Source: Amycolatopsis sp. NBC_01480 (GTDB lineage Bacteria; Actinomycetota; Actinomycetes; Mycobacteriales; Pseudonocardiaceae). Taken from it: 64,000 bases of DNA. Below, in pieces: positions 1 through 7,538 of the stretch. The DNA lies in contig NZ_CP109442.1 of NCBI RefSeq assembly GCF_036227205.1, positions 2,294,001-2,358,000 of the forward strand. Reading direction: 5' to 3'. Position 1 is the first letter of the stretch. Each line of letters starts with the position of its first letter. Below the pieces are notes generated by a model. That model saw nothing but the letters and a program-made list of their open reading frames with translations, was not told the DNA's origin and did no database searches. Position numbers and translations under genes: made by a program.

Positions 1-428
1 GCGGCGTTGCGGAACAGCGCGCCGAGGTTCTCGTGGTCCCCGACCCCTTCCAGCACGGCGAGCACGCCCGCGCCCGCGACCACCTCGTCCACCGTCGGCG
101 GCACGGGACGATCGGCGACGGCCAGCACCCCGCGGTTGAGGTGGAAGCCGACGACTTCGGCCATCGTCTCCGCGGATGTGACATATGCCGGCGCGTCGAC
201 TCCCTCGAGCTCGTCCGCCAATTCGCGGAATCGCCGTTCCACGCCGAGCAATGCTCGCACCGGATAACGCGAAGCGAGCATCCGCCCGACCACCACGGTC
301 CCCTCGGCGATCACCAGTCCCCGCCCACCGGGACGGTCCGGGCGCCGGTCCGCTGTGGACAAGTCACGGAAGTCGTCGAGCCCCGGATTCGCCCGGTCCT
401 CGGTGAAGATCAGTTCGGCCACCCGCAC
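1..428 (-). CDS. SpoU/TrmH-family RNA 2'-O-methyltransferase, N-terminal part (cut by window edge)
   Basis: Reading the minus strand from a GTG at 428 gives MRVAELIFTEDRANPGLDDF, later RGVLAVADRP and GVGDHENLGALFRNA, then the window ends. The NxGAxFRNA block is motif 1 of the SpoU (SPOUT) methylases, which use S-adenosylmethionine to methylate ribose 2'-OH groups in rRNA or tRNA. Only about 142 residues (substrate-binding N-domain and motif 1) are present; motifs 2 and 3, which complete the knot, lie outside. A second in-frame GTG at 422 is possible. It is divergent from the gene at 636, with 207 bases between. A SpoU methylase also lies beside the MarR gene in the M. tuberculosis region that this window resembles (recalled, not searched). 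Confidence 0.85.
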   Translation of the reverse strand, partial: MRVAELIFTEDRANPGLDDFRDLSTADRRPDRPGGRGLVIAEGTVVVGRMLASRYPVRALLGVERRFRELADELEGVDAPAYVTSAETMAEVVGFHLNRGVLAVADRPVPPTVDEVVAGAGVLAVLEGVGDHENLGALFRNA

Positions 429-635
429 AGTCTGACATCCGCCCTCAGCCCGCCCGGCTGGTCCGAACGACGGGCATTCCCTGGTACGAACGGGGGGTTT
501 TTGCAGTGAGTTAACCCGCCGTGACAGAGAGCACCAGTTTGGCCGCTAGCCCGCCGTGGCCCGCTGTGCAACGGTGGGCGCCCTGGCAGTCCCCGCCCGG
601 ACACCCGCGGATCGCAGCCAAGGAGCGCGTCACAC

Positions 636-2135
636 ATGGGTACGGATCTCTCGGCCGCACCGTCGGTTCACCTCGACCGCGGACGGTATCGCCGTAAGGT
701 CCAGCGTTGTCTCGACACGTTGGCCCGAATGCTCACGGATGGGAGCTTTTCCTTTCCCCGCAAGAACATCGGGCTCGAAGTGGAGTTGAACCTGGTCGAC
801 GGCCGGCTGCGCCCCTCGATGACCAACACCGCGGTGCTGGAGGCGATCGACGATCCGTCCTTCACCACCGAGCTGGGCCAGCACAACCTCGAGCTGAACG
901 TGCCGCCGCGGCCGCTGGCCGGGGATTCGGCTCTACAGCTGGAAGACGACCTTCAGGCGTACCTCGGCAAAGCGGCGGAGAAGGCCACCGACACGGGCTC
1001 GACGCTGGCCATGATCGGCATCCTGCCCACCCTGCGCCAAGAGCACTTCGATCAAAAATGGCTCACCAACAAAACGCGGTATTCGTCACTCAACGACCAG
1101 ATTTTCGCCGCCCGCGGCGAGCGGATCTCGCTTTCCATGGAGGGCGCGGCGCTTCCCGGCGCGCAGCCGGAAAGGCTCCGCAGCTATTCGGAATCCATTC
1201 TTCCGGAAGCCGCGTGCACCTCGGTTCAGCTGCACCTGCAGGTCGCGCCCGAGGAATTCGCGGCGCACTGGAACGCGGCGCAGTGCCTGGCCGGCGTGCA
1301 GATCGCGCTCGCCGCGAATTCGCCGTTCCTGCTCGGCAAGGCGCTCTGGCACGAGACGCGCATCCCGCTGTTCCAGCAGGCCACCGACACGCGGCCGGAG
1401 GAGCTGAAGAACCAGGGCGTGCGCCCGCGGGTGTGGTTCGGCGAGCGGTGGATCACGTCGATCTTCGATCTGTTCGAGGAAAACGTCCGGTACTTCCCCG
1501 GGCTGCTGCCCGAGACCGACGGTGAGGACCCGATCGAAACGCTGGAGGCGGGCCAGGCGCCGAAGCTCACCGAGCTGCGGATGCACAACGGCACCATCTG
1601 GCGCTGGAACCGGCCGGTGTACGACGTGGTCGACGGCCTGCCGCACCTCCGGGTGGAGAACCGCGTGCTGCCGGCCGGGCCGACCGTGGTGGACATCGTT
1701 GCCAATGCGGCGTTTTTCTACGGCGCGCAACGGGCGCTGGCCGAGCAGGAGCGGCCGGTGTGGACGCAGATGTCGTTCCAGGCCGCGGAGGAGAACCTGT
1801 ACGCGGGCGCGCGCAAGAGCTTCGACGCGCAGCTGTACTGGCCGGGCATCGGCTGGATCCCGCCGGACGAGCTGGCGTTGCGCGTGTTGCTGCCGCTGGC
1901 GCACGAGGGCCTGCGCCGTTCCGAAGTCTCCGATGAGGCCCGGGTGAAGTACCTCGGCATCATCGAGCGCCGGTGCCTGGCGCGGCGCAGCGGCTCGACC
2001 TGGCAACGGGATTACGTGCAGCGCGCGCAGAACCGCGGCGACGACCGGGAGACGGCGCTGAACCGGATGCTGGGCCGCTACCTGGAGCTGTCCGCGAACG
2101 GCGACCCCGTGCACACCTGGCCGCTCGCCGACTGA
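636..2135 (+). CDS. Glutamate-cysteine ligase (GCS2) family protein
   Basis: A 499-residue protein with ATG start and AAGGAG at 620-625. The core FPRKNIGLEVELNLVDGRLR, followed by GQHNLELNVPPRP, is the acidic metal/ATP-binding pattern of the GCS2-type ligases that join glutamate to an amine or cysteine. Further conserved blocks are SLMEGAALPGAQPERL-like and HNGTIWRWNRPVYD with WFGERW. Members of this ~500-residue actinobacterial subfamily are usually annotated as glutamate-cysteine ligase. Actinomycetes of this group normally make mycothiol rather than glutathione, so the true amine substrate is uncertain; EgtA-like gamma-glutamyl ligation is one alternative. It is monocistronic, followed 12 bases later by a long hairpin. 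Confidence 0.75.
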   Translation: MGTDLSAAPSVHLDRGRYRRKVQRCLDTLARMLTDGSFSFPRKNIGLEVELNLVDGRLRPSMTNTAVLEAIDDPSFTTELGQHNLELNVPPRPLAGDSALQLEDDLQAYLGKAAEKATDTGSTLAMIGILPTLRQEHFDQKWLTNKTRYSSLNDQIFAARGERISLSMEGAALPGAQPERLRSYSESILPEAACTSVQLHLQVAPEEFAAHWNAAQCLAGVQIALAANSPFLLGKALWHETRIPLFQQATDTRPEELKNQGVRPRVWFGERWITSIFDLFEENVRYFPGLLPETDGEDPIETLEAGQAPKLTELRMHNGTIWRWNRPVYDVVDGLPHLRVENRVLPAGPTVVDIVANAAFFYGAQRALAEQERPVWTQMSFQAAEENLYAGARKSFDAQLYWPGIGWIPPDELALRVLLPLAHEGLRRSEVSDEARVKYLGIIERRCLARRSGSTWQRDYVQRAQNRGDDRETALNRMLGRYLELSANGDPVHTWPLAD

Positions 2136-2147
2136 GCGGCGCCGTGA

Positions 2148-2201
2148 AAGACTCGTGAGTGTCTACGACGGTTCTAACCGTCATAGACACTCACGAGTCT
2201 T
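2148..2201. repeat. Long hairpin element, copy 1 (CTCGTGAGTG family)
   Basis: A 54-base near-perfect palindrome with 26-base arms around a CT loop. The outer arm is AAGACTCGTGAGTG paired with CACTCACGAGTCTT; the middle is TCTACGACGG against CCGTCATAGA with a single C/A mismatch (G/U if transcribed from the minus strand); the loop is flanked by GGTT and AACC. It starts 12 bases after the stop of the ligase gene and ends 3 bases before the GTG of the TetR gene. Two further copies occur at 10388-10437 and 56811-56856. It probably ends the ligase transcript; its right arm also covers where a promoter or ribosome site for the TetR gene would lie. Confidence 0.85.
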
Positions 2202-2204
2202 GGG

Positions 2205-2831
2205 GTGAAGCGGATGCCGAAGGTGCTCGGCGGCTCGATCGAGGCGCACCGGCGCGAGGTCCGCGCCCGGGTGTTCGACGTGCTGCGCGCGCAGCTCTAC
2301 GAGCGCGGCTTCGACGCGATCACGCTGTCCGGCATCGCGGCGGAGGCCGGGCTCGGCCGCACCGCGCTGTACAACCACTTCCCGGACAAGGAAAGCCTGC
2401 TCGTCGCCTTCGTGGAGGACGAGGCCGCGCGGTACGTCACGCGGCTGCGCGAGGCGGTCGAGGCGGAGGCCGACCCGGTCCGGCAGCTCGCCACGTTCGT
2501 CCGGCTTCAGCTGCGTGTGCTCGCCGAATACCACCTGCCGCCGGGCGGGGCGCTGGAGTCGGCGCTCGCGCCCTCGGCGTACCGGCGGATCAGCGCGCAC
2601 GCCGACCCGATCACCGGGCAGCTGCGCGCGGTGCTGCTCGCGGGCGTCGACGCCGGCTGCTGGCCGGCCCAGGACGTGGACGTCGTCATCCCGATGGTGA
2701 CCGCCGCGCTGGGCAGCCGGCAGGTGATCGACGTGCCCGCCGACCAGCTGGACGCCGCGATCGAGGCGGCCGTCGGCTTCGTCCTGCGGGCCCTCGGGAC
2801 GAGTGAAGTTCCGGATCCACGTCCGATTTAG
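2205..2831 (+). CDS. TetR-family transcriptional regulator
   Basis: A 208-residue TetR protein from GTG 2205; an ATG at 2214 would shorten it by three residues. Residues about 25-70 form the N-terminal HTH: GFDAITLSGIAAEAGLGRTALYNHFPDKESLLVAF, with the recognition helix GRTALYNHF and the typical pDKe turn. The remaining ~140 residues are the helical ligand/dimer domain and name no ligand. It is followed 72 bases later by the heme oxygenase gene on the same strand, and its stop codon lies inside the iron-box-like site, so the two may be co-transcribed or the regulator may act on the palindrome at 2866. GC content and codon use match the surroundings. Confidence 0.9.
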   Translation: MKRMPKVLGGSIEAHRREVRARVFDVLRAQLYERGFDAITLSGIAAEAGLGRTALYNHFPDKESLLVAFVEDEAARYVTRLREAVEAEADPVRQLATFVRLQLRVLAEYHLPPGGALESALAPSAYRRISAHADPITGQLRAVLLAGVDAGCWPAQDVDVVIPMVTAALGSRQVIDVPADQLDAAIEAAVGFVLRALGTSEVPDPRPI

Positions 2832-2846
2832 GGTAGCCTAAGCCGC
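2828..2846. promoter_or_regulatory. Candidate IdeR/DtxR iron box upstream of heme oxygenase
   Basis: TTAGGGTAGCCTAAGCCGC matches the IdeR/DtxR consensus TTAGGTTAGSCTAACCTAA at 14 of 19 positions, including the whole central TAGCCTAA. It overlaps the stop codon of the TetR gene and lies 58 bases before the heme oxygenase start. DtxR represses hmuO in Corynebacterium, so the placement makes biological sense: iron-replete cells would switch off haem iron release. Confidence 0.6.
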
Positions 2847-2865
2847 GTTCGTGCCCTACGATCTT

Positions 2866-2882
2866 TCTGACAGGCTGTCAGA
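2866..2882. promoter_or_regulatory. Perfect palindrome between TetR and heme oxygenase genes (candidate operator)
   Basis: TCTGACAGGCTGTCAGA is a perfect 8-base inverted repeat around a single G, 21 bases upstream of the heme oxygenase ATG. Its TGACA-N3-TGTCA core resembles operators of TetR-family repressors. The adjacent TetR gene is the obvious candidate to bind it. It could also be a small hairpin in the heme oxygenase leader. Confidence 0.45.
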
Positions 2883-2903
2883 TCGATCGCTGGAGGCGTC
2901 TTC

Positions 2904-3572
2904 ATGTCGGTGACCACGGACCTCGACACCCGCCCGTTCTCCGCGACGCTGCGCGCCTCGACCAGGGTGCTGCACGACCGGGCCAACCACTCCGGCTACA
3001 TGAACGCGCTGCTGGGCGGCGAGCTGTCCCTGGCCGGGTACACCCGGCTGGCGATCCAGTACTACTTCATCTACCAGGCGATCGAGCAGGCCAGCGACCG
3101 GATGGCGGCCGACTCCGTCGGCGGCGAGTTCGTGTTCGACGAGCTGCGCCGGCTGCCCGCGCTGGAGACCGACCTGGCCCACCTCGTCGGCCCGGGCTGG
3201 CGGACCGAGATCCGGCCGCTCGCGAGCACGGAGGCGTACGCGGCGCGCGTCGGCGAAGCGGCTTCGTGGGGCGGCGGCTACGTCGCGCACCACTACACGC
3301 GCTACCTCGGCGACATCGCCGGCGGGCAGGTCATCCGCCGTCTGCTGGAGAAGAAGTTCGGCCTCGACCAAGCGGGGACGATGTTCTACCACTTCGACGA
3401 GATCGGCAGCGCCCCCGCGTTCCGCGACCGCTACCGCGCGAAGCTGGACACCGCCCCGTGGAGCGAAGAAGAGCGCGCTCGGGTGATCAACGAGACGGCC
3501 GTGGCGTTCGAGTGCAACGTCGCCGTTTTCGACGAGCTGGCCACGGACCTCGACCGTTACCGGGTCGCCTGA
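2904..3572 (+). CDS. hmuO: Biliverdin-producing heme oxygenase
   Basis: A 222-residue soluble protein, normal length for HmuO/HO-1. It opens haem to biliverdin, CO and Fe2+ using O2 and electrons. The proximal haem ligand is His24 in STRVLHDRANHSGYM; the distal helix is HHYTRYLGDIAGGQ, whose GDxxGGQ kink is diagnostic. YTRLAIQYYFIYQAIEQ is the conserved N-terminal helix. ATG 2904 is preceded by GGAGG (2891-2895). An iron box and a palindrome lie upstream, so iron repression plus control by the preceding TetR protein is likely. No haem importer or reductase gene is adjacent. Confidence 0.93.
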   Translation: MSVTTDLDTRPFSATLRASTRVLHDRANHSGYMNALLGGELSLAGYTRLAIQYYFIYQAIEQASDRMAADSVGGEFVFDELRRLPALETDLAHLVGPGWRTEIRPLASTEAYAARVGEAASWGGGYVAHHYTRYLGDIAGGQVIRRLLEKKFGLDQAGTMFYHFDEIGSAPAFRDRYRAKLDTAPWSEEERARVINETAVAFECNVAVFDELATDLDRYRVA

Positions 3573-3732
3573 CGCCCCGGCGGATGAGCCCGGTCACAGC
3601 CGGTTGACCTCCAGTTTGGTCGAGGTACAAGGCTTGGTTTCACAGGGGATGCCCCCGGGTAGGCCCCTGACGAACGAGTGGTCCCACCCTGTGGTGACGA
3701 CACCGCCCCCGCTCGCCGGGGAGGTGGGTGTG

Positions 3733-3751
3733 CTACTAGGTTCGGTAGTAG
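3733..3751. promoter_or_regulatory. Inverted repeat upstream of superoxide dismutase (candidate operator/promoter site)
   Basis: CTACTA (3733-3738) and TAGTAG (3746-3751) form a 6-base inverted repeat with a 7-base spacer, 31 bases before the sodA ATG. The position fits an operator overlapping the promoter. In Streptomyces, Fe-SOD genes are under nickel-responsive Nur control, but this site is not an obvious match to a Fur-type box, so the factor is unknown. Confidence 0.3.
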
Positions 3752-3781
3752 AAACTTGTGTCGAAGACAGAAGGAGGGCCA

Positions 3782-4405
3782 ATGGCCCGGTACGAGCTGC
3801 CCGATCTCGACTACGACTACAGCGCGCTCGCGCCGCACATCTCGGGCGAGATCAACGAGCTGCACCACAGCAAGCACCACGCGACCTACGTCAAGGGCGC
3901 GAACGACACGCTGGACAAGATCGCCGAGGCGCGTGAAGCCGGCGACTTCGGCAACATCGTCGGCCTGGAGACCACGCTGGCCTTCAACCTGGCCGGCCAC
4001 GCCAACCACGTCGTGTGGTGGAAGATCCTCTCGCCCGAAGGCGGCGACAAGCCGACCGGCGAGCTGGCCGCCGCGATCGACGAGGCGTTCGGGTCCTTCG
4101 ACAAGTTCAAGGCCCAGTTCACCGCGGTCTCGACCACGATCCAGGGCAACGGCTGGGGCGCGCTGTCCTGGGACCCGATCGGCAAGACGCTGATCACCCA
4201 GCAGCTGCGCGACCACCACAACAACCTGATCCTGCCGACCACGCCGATCCTGCTGGTCGACGTGTGGGAGCACGCGTTCTACCTGGACTACAAGAACGTG
4301 AAGCCGGACTACGTCAAGGCCCTGTGGAACATCTTCAACTGGGCCGAGATCAGCAAGCGCTTCGACAACGCGGTGGCCGGCGGCAACGGCCTGCTGCTCG
4401 GCTGA
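3782..4405 (+). CDS. sodA: Superoxide dismutase, Mn/Fe type
   Basis: A 207-residue protein, [21 protein letters not shown], with AAGGAGG ending at 3776 before the ATG. Metal ligands are visible: His28 in LHHSKHH, His76 in [10 protein letters not shown], and the Asp and His of [16 protein letters not shown]. It converts superoxide to H2O2 and O2 in the cytoplasm. [14 protein letters not shown] is the usual middle block. Whether it uses Mn or Fe cannot be read safely from sequence. It is monocistronic, closed by a strong terminator at 4426, and follows the heme oxygenase gene, so haem iron release and oxidative defence sit together. A longer in-frame start at 3758 exists but has no ribosome site and is not used. 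Confidence 0.95.
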   Translation: MARYELPDLDYDYSALAPHISGEINELHHSKHHATYVKGANDTLDKIAEAREAGDFGNIVGLETTLAFNLAGHANHVVWWKILSPEGGDKPTGELAAAIDEAFGSFDKFKAQFTAVSTTIQGNGWGALSWDPIGKTLITQQLRDHHNNLILPTTPILLVDVWEHAFYLDYKNVKPDYVKALWNIFNWAEISKRFDNAVAGGNGLLLG

Positions 4406-4425
4406 GTTCTCGCTGCTGACGCCGA

Positions 4426-4461
4426 CCGGGGTCCTCCCTTCAGTGGGAGGGCCCCGGTTTT
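4426..4461 (+). terminator. Rho-independent terminator of sodA
   Basis: Arms 4426-4438 (CCGGGGTCCTCCC) and 4445-4457 (GGGAGGGCCCCGG) pair over 13 bases with one U/G wobble and a 6-base loop, followed by TTTT (4458-4461). It lies 20 bases after the sodA stop. Confidence 0.9.
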
Positions 4462-4501
4462 CGCTTGACCTGGAGTGCACTGGAGGTGTGAGAGTGGGGG
4501 C

Positions 4502-5311
4502 ATGGACGTCGATGCCTACCTGGCCCGCCTCGATCTTGCCCTGCCGGTGGCCGCGGATCTGGCCGCCCTGCGCGTGCTGCAAGCGCGCCACCTCGAGCGG
4601 GTGCCGTTCGAGAACCTGAGTGTGCACCTGGGTGAGCCGATCGAGCTCACCCAGGACGCGCTGTTCGACAAGATCGTCCGCCGCCGCCGCGGTGGCTTCT
4701 GCTACGAGCTGAACGGCCTTTTCGCCGCGCTGCTGCGTGAACTCGGCTTCGCCGCCACCTTGCACGGCACCCAGGTCTTCCACGCCGACGGCACCCCCGG
4801 CGTCCCGCTGGACCACGCCGCGATCATCGTGCAGCTGGACGAGCCGTGGCTGGTGGACGTCGGCTTCGGCAGCTTCAGCCAGGCGCCGCTGGCCCTCTCG
4901 GCCGTCGCGCCGCAGCCGGACGCCGAGGGCGAGTTCCTCATGCTCGACGCCCCGCACGGCGACATCGACGTGCTGCGCGACGGCAAACCGGTCTACCGCC
5001 TGGAACGCCGCCCCCGGACGCTGCCCGACTTCGTCCCGATGGCGTGGTGGCACTCGACCTCGCCGGCTTCGCACTTCACCCGGACGCTGACCTGCTCGCG
5101 CCCCACCTCGCAGGGCCGTGTGACCCTCTCGGGCGACCGCCTGATCGAAACCGTGGACGGCGTGCGCCACGAGGTCCTGCTGCCCTCGGAATCCGCCGTG
5201 CGCCTGGCCTACCGCGTGTACTTCGGCATGTCCCTGCCGCGGCTGCCCCTGCAGCCGGGTGACCACCCCTTGACGACACCGGTCCCGGACCCGACCATGA
5301 ACCGGACTTGA
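4502..5311 (+). CDS. nat: Arylamine N-acetyltransferase
   Basis: A 269-residue protein of usual NAT length. The catalytic triad is clear: Cys67 in RRGGFCYELNGL, His105 in PLDHAAII and Asp119 in WLVDVGFGSFS. It moves an acetyl or propionyl group from acyl-CoA to arylamines or hydrazines by a cysteine ping-pong mechanism; in mycobacteria the enzyme acts on isoniazid and is tied to cholesterol catabolite CoA-thioesters, which is not evident from context here. RVPFENLSVH is the N-terminal helical signature. ATG 4502 is preceded by a purine-rich GAGAGTGGGGG. It is a single gene, convergent with the MFS gene downstream. Confidence 0.92.
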   Translation: MDVDAYLARLDLALPVAADLAALRVLQARHLERVPFENLSVHLGEPIELTQDALFDKIVRRRRGGFCYELNGLFAALLRELGFAATLHGTQVFHADGTPGVPLDHAAIIVQLDEPWLVDVGFGSFSQAPLALSAVAPQPDAEGEFLMLDAPHGDIDVLRDGKPVYRLERRPRTLPDFVPMAWWHSTSPASHFTRTLTCSRPTSQGRVTLSGDRLIETVDGVRHEVLLPSESAVRLAYRVYFGMSLPRLPLQPGDHPLTTPVPDPTMNRT

Positions 5312-5351
5312 GGAGCTCTTGGGGTTTCTCGATGAGCAGCTCGTCAAATGA

Positions 5352-5392
5352 ACGGAGCCCCACCCCCGGGGTTCCCGGTTGTGAGGCTCCGT
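5352..5392 (+). terminator. Hairpin after the NAT gene (probable terminator)
   Basis: ACGGAGCC (5352-5359) pairs with GGCTCCGT (5385-5392) around a 25-base GC-rich loop that can itself fold (CCCCCGGGG). It lies 40 bases after the NAT stop. There is no T-run, so if it terminates it is of the tail-less type common in actinomycetes. Confidence 0.45.
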
Positions 5393-5437
5393 CCGTTCCC
5401 GAACTGACTGCCGCTCCCACCACGAAGCGGACGTGTA

Positions 5438-5456
5438 TGAGGTTAGCCTAACCTCA
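5438..5456. promoter_or_regulatory. Near-perfect IdeR/DtxR iron box in a convergent intergenic region
   Basis: TGAGGTTAGCCTAACCTCA matches the IdeR/DtxR consensus TTAGGTTAGSCTAACCTAA at 17 of 19 positions and is a palindrome apart from the central base. It is the best iron box in the window, yet it lies between the 3' ends of two convergent genes (NAT ends 5311, MFS ends 5583), upstream of neither. It may drive an unannotated small transcript, or an antisense RNA to one neighbour. Confidence 0.75.
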
Positions 5457-5535
5457 GCAAGATCCGCAACCCCGTCCTGCCGGAGACCCGGGTCTCACTC
5501 GTTCGGGTGTGGATCATTTCCGCGCACCGAGCAGC

Positions 5536-5566
5536 AAAAGGCCCCCTCACCTGCGGCAAGGGGGCC
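5536..5566 (-). terminator. Terminator of the MarR-MFS operon
   Basis: GGCCCCCT (5540-5547) pairs with AGGGGGCC (5559-5566) around an 11-base loop. Read on the minus strand the second arm is followed by TTTT (5539-5536). It lies 17 bases downstream of the MFS stop. Confidence 0.8.
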
Positions 5567-5582
5567 ATGACGCGCTCCAGGA

Positions 5583-7037
5583 TCAGACGCGTTCGCGTTT
5601 CAGCACCCGCAGCCCGTTGCCGAACCGGCGAACCGGCAGGCTCACGCCGCCGCGGCGGATGAGGACCAGGGCGCAGACCACGGCGGCCACCAGCGAGACC
5701 GCGCCGCCGATGTAGAACGGCGAGCGGCCGCCGAAGGCGTCGGCCATCCAGCCCGTCATGGGGCCGCCGATGGGGTTGCCGCCGATCAGGACGAGCACGT
5801 AGATGCCCATCACGCGGCCGCGCATCTCCGGCGAGACCGACGTCTGCACCAGTGCGTTCGCGGTGTTCAGGAAGGTGATCGTGGCGAAGCCGAGCGGGAT
5901 CAGGCCCAGGCCGAACGCCAGGTAGGTCGGCATGAACGCGGTGATGAATTCGAACAGGCCCAGCAGCGCGCCGGAGATCAGCATCAGCCGGACCCGCGGG
6001 CGGCTCTTGATCCCGCGCCGCGCGGAGGCCAGCGCGCCCGTGAAAGTCCCCACCGCGACGAGCGTGGACAACAGCCCGTAACCGTCGGCCTGGGTGTGGA
6101 AGACGTTCGCCGCCACGATCGGCAACGAGGTGAAGTAGGTGATCCCGAACGTGCTGACGAAGAACATCAGCACCATCACCGTCACCAGGTCGGAGCGGTG
6201 GCGCACGTAGCGCAGGCCCTCCATCAGCTGGCCCTTCGCGCGCGGGACCACCGGGCCGCGGAACAGCTTGGCCGGGTTCATCAGCGCCAGCCCGGCGACC
6301 ACGGCGACCGTGCTCACCGCGTTCGCGATGAACAGCCAGCCGGTGCCCACCCAGGTGATCGCGAAGCCGGCGATCGCCGGGCCCACGATGCGCGCCATGT
6401 TGAAGATCGAGGAGTTCAGCGCGACGGCGTTGGTGATCTGGCTGCGGCCCACCATCTCGGCGACGAACGACTGCCGGGTCGGCACCTCGATCGCGGAGGT
6501 CACGCCGAGCAGCACACACAGCAGGTAAACGTGCCAGAGCGCGACCACCCCGGTCAGGTCGAGCAAGCCGAGCGACGCGGCCAGCACGGTGTTCACGACC
6601 TGGATGACGATCAGCATCCGCCGCTTGTCGACGCGGTCGGCGAGCACGCCGGCCCACAGCGAGAGCAGTACCGTCGGGGTGAACTGCAGCGCGACCGCGA
6701 TGCCGAGCGCGAGCGGGTTGTTGCCGCTGAGGGTGAACACCAGCCAGTCCTGCGCGATGCGCTGCATCCAGGTGCCGATGTTCGAGATCACCTGGCCGCT
6801 GAAGAACAGCCGGTAGTTGCGCACCCCGAGCGAGGAGAACATCCCCCGCGTCTTGGACTTCGCCGGAGCGGGCGCCGATTCCGCCGGCGGCGCCCCGGCG
6901 CCAGCTGGCAGTTCCGGTATCCCGGGGTGGTCTGGACCAGGTGGGGAGGAGGTCGGCGGGCACGACGGCGCCGGTGCCGTTTCCCGGGTAGCAGTGGTAT
7001 CGGCCGTACTGTCTGTTTCGCTACCCGTGGTGGTCAC
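5583..7037 (-). CDS. MFS transporter, EntS-like (MFS_3) family
   Basis: A 484-residue membrane protein. Residues 1-60 are a Pro/Ala/Thr-rich cytoplasmic tail; the MFS core starts at FSSLGVRNYRLFFSGQVISNIGTWMQRIAQDWLV, the signature of the MFS_3/EntS group. The motif-A loop is WAGVLADRVDKRRML and the second-half loop SPEMRGRVMG. About 12 membrane segments can be traced. The family includes siderophore and drug exporters; the substrate is unknown. It starts 5 bases after the MarR gene, so the two form an operon whose regulator probably senses the exported compound. The GTG start at 7037 is a guess; an internal ATG before FSSLG would remove the tail. Confidence 0.85.
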   Translation of the reverse strand: MTTTGSETDSTADTTATRETAPAPSCPPTSSPPGPDHPGIPELPAGAGAPPAESAPAPAKSKTRGMFSSLGVRNYRLFFSGQVISNIGTWMQRIAQDWLVFTLSGNNPLALGIAVALQFTPTVLLSLWAGVLADRVDKRRMLIVIQVVNTVLAASLGLLDLTGVVALWHVYLLCVLLGVTSAIEVPTRQSFVAEMVGRSQITNAVALNSSIFNMARIVGPAIAGFAITWVGTGWLFIANAVSTVAVVAGLALMNPAKLFRGPVVPRAKGQLMEGLRYVRHRSDLVTVMVLMFFVSTFGITYFTSLPIVAANVFHTQADGYGLLSTLVAVGTFTGALASARRGIKSRPRVRLMLISGALLGLFEFITAFMPTYLAFGLGLIPLGFATITFLNTANALVQTSVSPEMRGRVMGIYVLVLIGGNPIGGPMTGWMADAFGGRSPFYIGGAVSLVAAVVCALVLIRRGGVSLPVRRFGNGLRVLKRERV

Positions 7038-7042
7038 CGGTG

Positions 7043-7474
7043 TTAGTTCCCCGCCATCCTGTCGATGATCTCAGCGGCGCGGGAGAGCACGTCCAGCTCT
7101 TCCTCGCCGAGTTCGGCCAATTGCCGGTCCAGCCACGCCTCCCGCACCAAGATGGCTTTGCGCACGTACGCGAGCCCGTCCTCGGACAGCTCGACGATGG
7201 CCTGCCTGCCATCGGTCGGGTGCGGACGCCGCTCGACGAACCCCATCTCCTCGAGCGCGGCGATCACCCTCGTCATCGAGGGCGGCTGGACGCCTTCCTT
7301 CGCGGCGAGCTGGCCCGGGGTCAGCGCACCGCACTTGTGCAAGGTGGACAGCGCGGCGACCTGCGTCAACGTGACGTCGTCGCCCACTCGCTGGGCCCGG
7401 AGCCGGCGGTTGAGCCGGACCACCGCGAGACGCAGGCGGCTCGCGAGGGAGCGCTCGTGCGTGTCGCCGGACAT
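7043..7474 (-). CDS. MarR-family transcriptional regulator
   Basis: A 143-residue winged-helix protein: VTLTQVAALSTLHKCGALTPGQLAAKEGVQPPSMTRVIAALEEMGFVERRPHPTDGRQAIVELSEDG. The recognition helix (PPSMTRVIAALEEMG) and wing (RRPHPTDGRQ) are typical. Length and sequence fit M. tuberculosis Rv0880 as I remember it. First gene of an operon with the MFS transporter. The ATG at 7474 has no ribosome site; TATGCT lies 6 bases upstream, so the mRNA may be leaderless. An imperfect palindrome overlaps this -10, which suggests autorepression. Confidence 0.92.
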   Translation of the reverse strand: MSGDTHERSLASRLRLAVVRLNRRLRAQRVGDDVTLTQVAALSTLHKCGALTPGQLAAKEGVQPPSMTRVIAALEEMGFVERRPHPTDGRQAIVELSEDGLAYVRKAILVREAWLDRQLAELGEEELDVLSRAAEIIDRMAGN

Positions 7475-7477
7475 ATA

Positions 7478-7492
7478 GTTAGCATACCTTAC
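7478..7492. promoter_or_regulatory. Promoter/operator of the MarR-MFS operon
   Basis: GTTAGCATACCTTAC has matching half-sites (GTnAG and CTnAC) and sits 4 bases before the MarR ATG. On the minus strand it contains TATGCT, a plausible -10 six bases from the start codon. It also weakly resembles an IdeR box (12 of 19). Autoregulation by MarR is the simpler reading. Confidence 0.45.
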
Positions 7493-7538
7493 GAAAATGG
7501 CGCGCCAGGGTGAACCCCGCCACCCGGCATGATCACCG

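Noticed and set aside
2159..2806. Frame across the hairpin and TetR gene coding an Arg-rich protein
   Set aside because: Shadow frame of the TetR gene with poor composition.
7478..7496. IdeR box at the MarR promoter
   Set aside because: Only 12 of 19 matches; a MarR operator explains the palindrome better.
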